Origin: Litoditis marina
Lineage: Eukaryota; Nematoda; Chromadorea; Rhabditida; Rhabditidae
Reading direction: 5' to 3'
DNA length: 64,000 nt
NCBI GenBank assembly: GCA_964036275.1
Contig: OZ038435.1
Coordinates: 14,547,634 to 14,611,633 of the forward strand
Under the pieces are notes generated by a model, which ran no database searches, was not told the origin of the DNA, and was given only the letters and a program-made list of their open reading frames with translations. Of the stretch, positions 33,201 to 45,200 are shown one piece after another (the stretch's first letter is position 1; every line of letters starts with the position of its first letter). The translations under genes and the position numbers were made by a program.

Positions 33201-36200
33201 GAAGAAGCTGCGCGCGGAGTAACCATAATATGTGAGAGTTGTCAAAAAAGACTATGACATCCCACATCGAAGATTATTTACACTTGGTATACAAAACATC
33301 AGGATAGATTCATTTGTTCATGATTCACAAGTTCGCCTATTACGGCATATGTGAAACTTTCCACGGTAATTTGTTACAGTCTCGTCCCAAGCCGGTGTTG
33401 CAACCACCCTTGTTCAGAGCAAAACGGATTACTTTGGATACGAGTCGATAGATGGAGTGAACAAGATGTAAGTATTGAATAAAATCAAAACTGATCGGCG
33501 TTGAATCGTTCAAACTGAAATGCGAACGAACGATCCCTTTTGAAGGATACTTTAGCCGTCTAAATAGAGTTGGCAATTACTGAACTTTCTTCTCGTCTAA
33601 AGGAATTGTTCTGTTGTGCTGTTAGTCAATTACACAGTCACCTGAAGCATGCTGAACACAGCAAAACTCAGAGACGTGCAATGACAAAGTGCACGACATT
33701 AGAATGCTAACTTTACGTGACTATTCATTCCACTTCTTGTATAACTCTGTGTTGACAAGGTGCAATATCGCCGCACTCTGACACCGTACTCATTATAATT
33801 CCGGTTTTTCAAATCTCAACCCGTACTTCTACTAACATGCACCTTTTCTCACGTACAGTCCTTAAAATGGGAGACGAAGGATAAGATGAAGGATCGGAGA
33901 TGTTTAGCACAACAGCGAATCTTTTCGTCATTCATTAAAAGTGTAATTATGTATTAATTGAAGGCATCGATTCATGTGTTATCGACCAGCCACCAGCCTC
34001 TATTTCACTCCCGCTGTTGTCAAGGCAAGTTGACTACATTCAATTCGATCGATGAAAGTGTCAAAATCGTTAAAAACAGCTCATTTTAAATATAAAGATG
34101 TGTGCTGCAGTTTTTGTAATAGGTTCTTAGAGAGCTCAACTGTTCCACATGAGTTAATCGTCCCTTTTCACGTCGTACATAACATGAACTTCAAACTATC
34201 AATAAAGAGTATCTCTACCCTCTTCGTATGGTTCTGCTACGGATGTAAGCGTGTGATTTGATTGTCACGAGGTAGTGACATGTAATAGGGCGAGCCCAAT
34301 TCATAAATGGTTGTCTCTCTCCGGAATCGAACCTACAGGCAAAATATTTGTAGCCAGACGGAAACCACTGCGCTACGAGGGGTTGGCTACGACCATGAAG
34401 TGAGAGATTATTATTTGAATATTATATTAATGATGCACATTTTAGTATACAACTACAACCACCACTACCACTACTACAACTACAACTACTACTGCAGCCC
34501 CGAAGAGACGATTGAAGATGCGTGGGAAAATAAGACCCTGGCCCTATAACAAAGAGTAAGGGCCCAACATGAAAAGAATGACCAAATAAGTATTATAGTT
34601 TGTTGTGGAATCAAACCACAAAGACAGCAGAACTGAATAGGATTTGTTTTATTCTCCATTGAAGACGCCCTTCACATCTAGCATATAAAATTTCTAAGGG
34701 TGAGCAGAGAAAGAGAGAGAGAGACTGGCTAAGTCGTCAGATTTTTTTCGTTTACGTTGACCATTCATCAATAAGGAAACGGAGGACGCTCCACTAACTA
34801 TCAGGGCAAATCTCGGACAAAAAGTGGGTTCCAAAGCAGTGAAACGAAACATAAAAAAACGTGGATAAATTTGAAATACGTCAAAATTACGGCACGAAAC
34901 GTGAAAAATGACCTTGTATTTGTGTTTTGTAACAAGGCTTAGGAAACATTTTGTAACAATCGTTATTGAGAAAAAGTGACCTTCATAAGTGGTTCGCAAA
35001 CACCTTCCAACTAGTCATACAGGAACAGTGCTTCTGGAAAAATGTACACTGTTAGTCGATTGCATAGTCACGTGAAACATGTTAAACACAGCAGAACTTG
35101 AAAACGTGCAATGACAAAGTGCCGATGCCTAAGTAGAATGAATGCTGACCTCACGTGACTATTCCTTTTACTCCTAGTATAATGAACACCATTCAGAAAA
35201 TATATTTGAATTCGATCATAAATGGTAGAAGTTCCTCTGCCGTCGTGGTCAACAAGATGCCGTTCGTGTCAAATGTCGCCTTTGAATTGGAAGTCGTATT
35301 TGAGGAAACCGCTTTCAAGGTGAGTTTCTGTCATTTACAAGTTTACAGAATGTTTCATCTTACATAGGCGTTTCATCTCTTGGAATAGGGCCAATTATTT
35401 CATGAGCTGTATCAATTCGACGAAATCGACGAAACATTGGTTCACAAATGAAGAACTGCTCTCGAACCGAGAATACTGAGAACTTCACCCTTTAACCTCT
35501 GAGTCTTTGAACTTTACCCTTTGACCTCTGAGTCTTTGAACTTCACCCTTTGACCTCTGAGAAGATCTGCATAGTCTTTCAATCAACTACTTGGCTATAC
35601 CTACATGGGTTAGAGAGCGTAATGAATTGGAAATTGTTAACATTTACTGGAATACTTCGTTTCGCTCATTCGTACGGGACTCATAATTATCATTTTCTGA
35701 TGATCAATGATAAAAATGAGTTTTGAAAATGTTGTTTTAATAATTTCTTGGTACTAGAGATAGAGAACGAAACAATGAGGTTTTAAAGCGTTTCTAAACC
35801 GCTTAAACGTAGCGAATCTGTCTGGAAGTCTTACAACTTTACTGTTGAGTATTAATAATTACAAAGTGTATAGTAAAGGTACAAGTAGAAGCAATTATAA
35901 TAGTGTTATATGAGTTATAGTATACGTAATGTAGGTACACAATAGCTGTTGTTAATTTCATCCAAAATAATCGATGTTTTAGATCTACGTGAATGGATTT
36001 TTCTTGGCAAGTTATACGCATCGTATGGATGCGAACTCAGAACGATTGGCGCCAATTTTCTGCAATTGGCCAGCTACAAAAACGAGAGAGCATGCAGGTC
36101 AATGACGCGCAGACAGGCTCAGACAGTCTGCGTCTCTCTGACCTGCACACTCTCTCGTTCGGCCAATAAAAAAGTGGCCGGCCAATTGGCTGGGAGTTGT

Positions 36201-39200
36201 CTGAGAAGAAAGCCAATTCCCTCTACATGCCCTCAGATCTACTATTTCTCACCCACATGCAGGTGAAGTTGGGAAGTAAAGGGTCGCTGAACCCATTCAA
36301 AACTACTGTATAAGTTGTTCTCTTCTGGCTTCAGATAAAACATATGAGGGCGGTCAGAATTCACTTTTGAGTTTTATTTCTTCTTGGCCATGCTATTATT
36401 TTGTCTAAAGTACTAATGACCACAAATACGCGACGGGTGGCGAAAAGTAATTGAAAAAAAGTATATTTCTTCCTAGAAAGTTGTTTTCTATTTGGTTTCG
36501 TAACTAGAAAAATAGATGGTGAAATTCACGTTTCAGGAAGTTTTATTCGAAGGAGAGCCGCGTTCTGTTGCTTTAACCAAGTACAAAACTATGATAGTTC
36601 GTGCGAAAATGTTCAACGCAAAGAATGTGTGAGTGCATTCAATGAATTAGAATGTTCATAGACTTGTGTGCACTGTGTGCACTACTTCCGTGCAGTTGGC
36701 TATATATAGTGCTTCAAAAGGAGCGGACCCTATATCGCAGCGACACTAACCAAAACCGCGTTGTAGTATTATTGGACACAGCTTTCAGTCAGAAACGGAC
36801 CAGATTTTTTAATGAATCGAAGCTTAGCATAGTAAAAAACGATGTTTAAATCATGGAAATATGTGATCAGTGAAAGGTGCCACTCAAATTGAATCAGGGT
36901 CGAAACGATTTTGAGTGGCACCTTTCACTGAGCACCTATTTCCATAATAACATCCGAAAAGTCCTAATGACAACAAATATTTTTGTTTTGAATAAATATA
37001 ACAATATGTTCAAATCAAACAAACCGTTTAAAATTTGGAACTTTCTCATTCGAAAGAATCTTGTATACAGCGGTTAGCATACGAATCTCACTACAAACAG
37101 TCTTGTTTTGGACAATAAATGCCACAATACACCAAGTAGTGGGTGACGATTAAGCTTAAAGGGACGGTTTCTCTATAATTTGGATCGATTAAAAAACATG
37201 AAGTCTCAAGAATCTGTTTTGATAGTGTACTGACGGTCCCTTACTATTACACAAAAAAAAGAAAATGGGAATCAGTCGAGAACCAAGCTTTTTATGAGCC
37301 AAACTATCTTAAGGGTTACTGTATCGCAAAACTTTTGGTCAAAAGATGAATTCGGTTCTAATTCACACAACTTCAATCTTAATTGAACCAAAAAGAGGCA
37401 TAGACAACTGAAACACTTTTAAATATGTCAGTTTTTACGTCATTGAATTTATGATACGTTTCACGGACGTTTTGCGGACAATTTGTGCGCGTCTCCATGA
37501 AAATAGGTACGTGCTGTGGCTTCCGCGTTGTGCCCGTACTCAAATTTGCTCAAAAACGCCTCAAATTGCGGAATTTTCACTAATTCTGACTGTTCTGTCC
37601 ATTTTTCGTCCCCATGTGTCCACTGATAACTCAAATCATCAAATTAAAGAGGTACGGTCCCTTTAAATGGATTTAGCTAAAACCCATAACTCAAGTTTGA
37701 ACTGAGAAAAAAATTAAAAGTGTCACAATGGATAGTTAACATGAATGAACTATGTTAGCACGAATTTGAAAAAAAAAACTATTAATACAGTTTTCATTAG
37801 GAGACATCCGCTCAATGTGTTCAAGCTCAATTGTCACCCACTCCACCAAGAATCCGAGGTTGATCGTCATGGAAAAGTCTCATAAGAGGTTCTTTGTTTC
37901 AGGTTCTCCCTGAACATATTCAATAGCAGAAGCCAAATCATCTACCACTTCAGTCCGTTCCTTCATTTGGGGGTCAGTTCACGTATTTTTCAGAATTAGC
38001 ATTGGAATTTAATTCGCGATTGAACACGTGACCTTCCACATAAAATGTGGCACTCCGAAGGGTTAATAGAAAAAAGTTGAAATAAAAAAGATACGTTTGC
38101 CCCGCTACGCGCACATGATATCACATGCGATTTGCCAGTGCTGGACGACGATGATTGTACCAGACAGTTTGTAGGATAATAGCTACTTTGAAAAAATGTG
38201 GAAAGGAGACATTTCTTGAAGAGATCATAGCGTAGGATGAGCCATGTGCAAAACCTCAATCAACTTTGGGTTGGTTCTGGTACAGTGAAAAAAAAAGATG
38301 AAAGTATCTGGTCAGAACGTGCTCAGTTCAAAGCCATATTTCCATGCTCCAGCATGGAATACTAGAAAGAAAAGAAAAACCTTTGATGTTAGATAGGGTT
38401 ATTATGTTTCGAGACAAACTAGTGAACAATCGACGCTTTGAAAATGTTGACAAGAAAAAAGAAATAGCCTTTAATTTGGTGAGGTATTATTTTTTAGTTT
38501 AATGTGTTGCATTCTTTCGTCAATGGGACCGATGTCTGGTCAAGTATAGTCTATTCAGCTCCGAACTGGACTCCGTTTACTGTATGAAATTGGGGGCGGA
38601 GCTTTTTACTTGGCAACTGTTCAAACATTATGGGCCATGATTCTGTGTTTTCAAAAGAACAGCAGCTTGAGGGGTCGAACCTTCGAAGATGGGCAGCCAG
38701 ATGGCCGAAACCAGCGCCTTAGACCACACGGCCATTCGATCTTGTTCAAACGCGTCGGGGGAATGGCCCATATACGGCTATCCAGTTACTACTTGAAGGT
38801 AGAATGAAAACGGCAATAGGAAAAATAAGAGGTAAGAGTATGGTAGAAAACCAATATTCTCTCAAAACACGAACAATAGGCTCTTTTACTTTATGAGAAA
38901 ACCACAAGCAGCCACAGAACAATACAGAAAATATATAAAAACTAACAACAACACGCACTTGATAATGCAAGAGCGTAAACAGAATTAAAAAACAACGGTA
39001 TCACTCTTGACGATTATGATGACCCGCCGCCCATTGGCTAAACGGCATACAAGCGGTAAACAACGGGCACGCCCGTTGGAAACAAATATAATAACATCAA
39101 ATCAATATCACAACATCAAAATCTTATCCTCAACAACCCCGGGGGCCGCTGAGCTGGCGCCTCGACAGCGTCAATGGGAAACTGTTACTGAAGATATGAA

Positions 39201-42200
39201 ACTGTGTGTCGAATGCTTAGTTGCGTCTGGGCTGTTTGTACGACTCCACCCTTCTCTCGTCAGATGTTTCTCGGCGGTCGAATCTTCGGCGGATACCTCT
39301 GGAGTTCTGGCGGCCTCGGCTGTCAGCAGTACTGTGGTGGTTGGTGTGTCTGGTGCGACTGTTGTTGGTACGGAACTGGTTGTCGGATGCTGCGATAGGC
39401 TGGCTGTTCGATGATGCGGAGCTCGTTCCAAGACTGAGGAAGCTGTGGACATCGGCTGCGGGGGCACTGGCTGGTCGGCTCACGGATACTTCGGCTGGTT
39501 GGCTAGGAGCCTTGTTTTCCTGGATGACACTGAACTTCGGAAGCGGCGTTGACGTGTCCTTCAGGGCGAAAGCTAGGTTCCGGAAATACACGGTCATCTG
39601 ATGCGTTGTCAGCGGGTCAAAACCCCTTTCTCTCGGTTCCACTCCTAATATGGCATGGATATCCTCCACTCGGTGTGTGTGATCCTCTCCTGGATAGAAA
39701 GATCGGAGTAGATGTGGCTCCCCCAGGTCTCCATTCCTCTTCTTCAGTTTCTCGGTCTCGTCTGCGAACACCGCGAATAGATCGCCATCAAATCTCCTGC
39801 ACCATGGCGCAGGCACCAAAGCTCCACTGATATGCTGCGTCTGAATCGCGTTGTCGATCTTCTTGAGAGACCCCATGACATGATGTCGTGGGATCTTTGA
39901 TGGACCCACGATGATGATGTATATATTTGTAGCACTGTGTGTGCACAACTCCGGCAATGTCGTCACTCATTCTGTCGTAGAGGTATAGGTGGGTTCCTAC
40001 GAAGTCGAAACGGATCTTCGCGTTTCTGAACAAATCTCCCGGCAGGAATAAAGCCGAAGTCCTTGTGTTGGGCACTCCTTTTGATCCGTCTACAGGGATT
40101 TGGTCCGATTGTACCAACTTCCACGCGTGCTGAAACATATCACACGGTGGTATTCCTTGTTTGTCGACGTAGTATGGAGTTATCATGTCCTTCCAGTCTG
40201 CCGTTTTGTTCAGGAAGTGCACACAATTTTTTCGAAAGAAATCCATAGCGATGCAAAGTCCTCGAGTCGTGAAATGAGGATTGGAGTAGTCGTGCGTTCT
40301 CCGTTCCTTGTCCTGCGGCTCAATCGTGATATCTTGCGAAATTGATGCCACATGCGCTAGTAGGAGAAACCCTTTGACGGGCATTGTCGCTACGGACAGA
40401 GGTGCATCCCCCAGTGCGTCCTTCATTGTCATCTTCAGAATAGGACACTCGGGTTTGTACGAGAGCCCCATTAAACCCTGTATCTCCTGGTTATTGCAGA
40501 TGAACTTGGGGTGGCCGGGATCCTGGTGCAGCAACTGTACAGTCTCCTTCCTGCAAAAGTAACTGTTATGTTCGTCCTCCTTCTCGACTATGTTCACCTT
40601 CTTGTTCGTCACTCTTTTTCTTTTCTGTTTTGTGATCAGAGGTGTGTTATCAATTTATACTGTCACGGACACCAACAGATCGAAATTTATCCGTATGGGT
40701 TCTTGTTTCTCGTCTATTCCCGTGATGAGCGCTGAGTTGTCGCTTGTCTCTATCACTCTGTATAGTCCCGTGAAGTCAAATGTCAATTTTGGATGTGTCG
40801 ACTTTCCTTTTGTTGTTGGCATTTTCATGTATACCCTTTCTCCAATTTTCGAATAACTTTTCGTCCCTGTTGCATTCTTTGTATCATAGTACTCTTTTGC
40901 TTTTTCCCTCGCGCTGTCATTTTTCTCCTTGGCTAATACCCTTATTAGTCTCATTCCTTCGATCAACGCTGCTTGATATTCCTCTTTGTCTACAATGTGA
41001 AGAGTTAGCCCACGTTGGGGCAAATTTTCTCCCGGTACTCTCTGATCGAACCCATGTAGCAAGAAGAATGGACTTTCCCCTGTAGCGTCATGTACTGTGT
41101 TGTTGTATGCGCACACCACGAATGGTAGTAGTGTGTCCCACTCGCATGGTGTCACCCCACTTTTCCGCAGTGATGCTGCAGTTGTTGCATTCAGTCGTTC
41201 TGTAATACCATTTTCCCGCGGGTTATACCCTTTTGTGTATGACCAATCAATTTTCGTAGTTGAGCATAGTTTTTCGCATATCTTGTTGATGAATTCCGAC
41301 CCTTGATCTGAGTGAAATTGTCTAGGCCATCTACCTCCCTCACATATCCATCGTGTAGTTAACGTCTCTGCTACCACCTCTGCTGACTTGTTCGGAATTG
41401 CATATGCCCCTGCCCATTTGGAAAAATGGTCTACTACTGTCAGAATGTACTTGTTTCCTCGTGACGTGAGGCCCATCTCCATGATATCTATTCCTACCAG
41501 TTCATATGACATGGTGGTCACAATTGACTTCAACGGTGGTGTGTTACCTACATGCGCATTGTTGATGAAACACTTCTGGCATTCCGCGTGCCACTGGTGT
41601 ACATCTTGTTCCATTCCGTTCCAGAAAAACTCTTGTTTCAATTTCTTGAGAACCTTCTTAGCTCCAAAATGTCCCGCCCATAACCCTGAATGAATCTGAT
41701 TGAATAGTCGTTGTCGTTCCTCACTTGGGTACAATTTTCTTGTATTCTCCTGTCTCTACTGCCAGTTCCAGATCTCTCTCCGTTATCCGAAAATTTGCTA
41801 CCCAAAGTCTGTTCTTACACCTAGGTAGGTCAATCTTCCCTGTTGTACTCCCTGCGTCCAACTTATTGAGTATTTCCTTGAAATCTTCATCGTTTCTTAG
41901 CCTATTCAGCCAACTACTCTGATGTTCTGTTACCGCGATTTCTCCCACTACTCTCTCATTCTCCGGACATGTACTACTTTCCTCTCCCTCTTTCGTTGGT
42001 ACTCCTCGTGATAGTGCATCCGCTACTGCATTGGCTGACCCCTTTATGTACTCTACTTTCAAATCATACCGTTGGAGTTCCAGTGCCCATCTCATTATCC
42101 TTCCGGAAATTGACGTGCGCGCGAAGAGGCAAGTTAGTGACTGGTGATCTGTTCGTACTATCGTTCTCATTCCATACAAGAAGTAGTGAAACTTGTGAAC

Positions 42201-45200
42201 CGCGTGTACTACTGCTAGCGCTTCCAAATCCGTGACATGGTAATTCCTTTCTGCTTTTGATAACCCTTTGCTAGTGAAACATATTGGGTCACCTTATCTT
42301 CCCCTTCCTGACATAGCACTGCCCCTACTCCTGCTCCGCATGCATCTGTATACAAAATGAAAGTCCTTTCTCCTGTCCGAGCCCTTTCTACATCAGGCTG
42401 GGCCAGAATTGGAGCTTCACATAATATACTTTTCAATTTCTCGAACGCGTTGTTCCGTCTCGAGTCCCATTCCCATGGTACTTTTGGACTTGTGAGTTCA
42501 TGAAGCGGTTTCGCTAACGCTGCAAATTTCAACACAAACTTCCTGTAGTATGACGCCATTCCTAGAAATGTTCTCAGTTCTGAAATGGTATTGGGTTGCG
42601 GGTAGTCCTTGATAGCCTTCACTTTTTCCGGATCTACATGTACTCCCTTTTCGTCGACTACATGTCCTAGAAACGGCACGCACCTCTCCAGTAATTTGCA
42701 TTTCTGAGACTTCAAACAAAGATGAGCTTTCCTTAATGCCAAGAATACCTCCCTTAGAACCTCAAAATGTCGTTCCTCCGTCTTCGTCGCTACCATTATG
42801 TCATCAATATACACATGTACCTCATCTCCTCGGACGTTCTCTAGGACAGAATCCATCAATCGTTGAAAAGTCGCGGGACTAGTGCTCAACCCAAATGGTA
42901 ATACTTTGAATTGAAAAAGACCTTCGCTGGTTGTGAACGCGCTTTTCTCCTTCGCTTCGTCCGTGAGTGGAATTTGCCAATACCCTGCACACATGTCTAG
43001 AGTACTAAAGAAACTTTTCCCTCCTAGAGTCTGTAACACCTTGTCAATAGCTGGTAACGGGTAGGAATCTTGTTTGATTACTTTGTTGAGTTCCCTGTAG
43101 TCGATGCATAACCGTAGAGATTTGTCCTTCTGCTCTACCAGTACGATTGGAGATGCCCAAGATGATTTGCTCTTTTCGATGAGATCTCTTTTCAGTAAAT
43201 CGTCTATCATCTCCTTGAACCTAACCCTTGCCCCAATTGGTACCGGTCTCGTCTTCTGTTTGATAGGCGCATTACTTCCTGTATCGATGTCATGTGGTAC
43301 CGTTTCTGTGCGTGTCAGCTCTGCGTCATTGATTGTGAAAATGTCCTTGAACTCCTTAATCAAGTCAACTAACTTTTGTTGTCCTTGTTTTTCGGTGCGA
43401 TTGTTTCTCAATATTGTCAACAACTTTTCGTCTCTTTCCGTTTCACCCAGTTCTGGTCGTCCTTGTTGGTCGTCCAGCATTTCCCATGTAGTTTCCAAGG
43501 GTATGTTTGTAAATGGTTCCTTCCCCCATTCTCCCATTCTCCCATAGTCTCACCTTTTCGAAACACCATAGCTTCCTCCGAATTGTTGGATACTTGAACC
43601 TCAACTAGACCTTCTACTGCAATATTAAATACTCCCGATGGAATCCGTTCATCTCTAGACAACAGAATTCCCGTGCTTTCGCCCGTTCCTGTAGCTGTCA
43701 GTCTTACCGTCTTAGTTTGCCCTGTACTAACAACGACCCTTTCTGCTACCTCGGCTACACTCATTGGTTTCTCGTTGTCCTTGTCCATCACCAATCGAAT
43801 ACCCAACTCTTCCAATGCATTAGTTCCCAGGATCATGAAGCCTTCTCGATTCTTGTCCAAATGCCAAATAACCGGTTTCACCCTCTCGTTTTCCTTGACT
43901 TTGACCTTGATTTCTGCGAGTGCTACAAACTTCATTTCACCCCCAGATGCGTCGAATACTTTCCCATGAAAAGTTGGTGATACTTCCTTGACCAGCGTGT
44001 GTACGTCCACTCCCCGTGTCATCGCCTGCTCAATTACCTCTGCCGACAATATCGATAGTTGTGACCCCGTATCTACTAGCGCCTTGTACGTCTCACCTAG
44101 TATCTCCACCTCTACCACAGGTTTATCTCCGTACGCCTCTCCTTTGGTTTCTCCTCCTCTGGTGACTTCCGATATTTGGTTGCATCGCCGAAATTCCTCT
44201 ACCACCCTTGTCGCAAATGAACGTAGTTGAGGTTGTTGCTGCTGACCATCGTTACCTACCGGTCTACTCTGTTGTTGTAGTTAGCTGTTTGGTATGAACG
44301 GCCGATTCTGTTGTTGCATAGGTTGTGTTCCTGTCTGAAATCCCTGATTTCCGTTCACATTACCTCGTTGCTGTAACTGTCGCCCTTGTCCATATTCTGG
44401 TTTCCAACCACTACCCATCTCCCGTAGTAGTTTCCTGCAGTCCTTCCTCATATGCTCTGGTTTACTACAATGAAAACATACCGATTTTCCTTCCAGGTCT
44501 ACACCCTTGGGTCTTGTTTTCGGAGGACCTTCTGATCTCTCCTCATAGGTTTTCTTGCTCGGGACGTTCGATTTGGTAATCTGTCTGATTCGTTCGAGTG
44601 TCAATGTCATTTCCTTCATTCTGTCATATATTGTTTCATCGTCCGTCGTCTCCAGTACTTGAGCTAGATGGAATGAACCATACCACTCTGCTTCCTGTTT
44701 GTACAACATTTCCGCCCTCATGAAAGCCATTGATCCCCCCGATCTGTCCGGTTCCGCGCGCGCTGACCATTTTTCGAGTTCCAAACAGAATCGCGCGCAG
44801 CGCGAAGCGCTGCGCAGATTAGTTTTTGATCACAACATTGCGGACTTTCAAAAGTGGTTTTATGCCATTTTCTCAAAAACTCCTGAACGGATTTTTGAGA
44901 TTTTGATGGAAAGAGATAGAGGAGGAAAGGCTTTATCATTGAGCTATTCGATATCTAATGTGCGACCAGTGATCTACAGTTATGCTGAATATCGTCTCGC
45001 AAAAATGTCTTCCGACGGCGGCCGCGTGGCGTGGCGCGGCGGCCGCAAAACCGACGAATTCAACCGATTCGTCTGAAATTTGGAATATAGTTAGAAACAG
45101 CAGAGTTATGTGTTAATCTGAAATCTTGGACCAATCGGTTGAAAATGAGTCATTTTATCGCCTTGGAAACATTGCATTTAGCTGCTTTGACAATCACTTC

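Noticed and set aside
39007..39414. 135-codon plus-strand frame and similar ones at 39221, 39549, 48856, 49070 and 49398
   Set aside because: Antisense shadows of the Gypsy ORF3 and LTR.
38784..40490. Treating the whole 1.7-kb repeat as the LTR
   Set aside because: ORF3 crosses its outer edge and no purine tract precedes it; a 352-bp LTR plus a partial second element fits better.
41388..41693. Plus-strand frames across 40.6-44.6 kb
   Set aside because: Antisense to clear integrase, RT and protease sequence.
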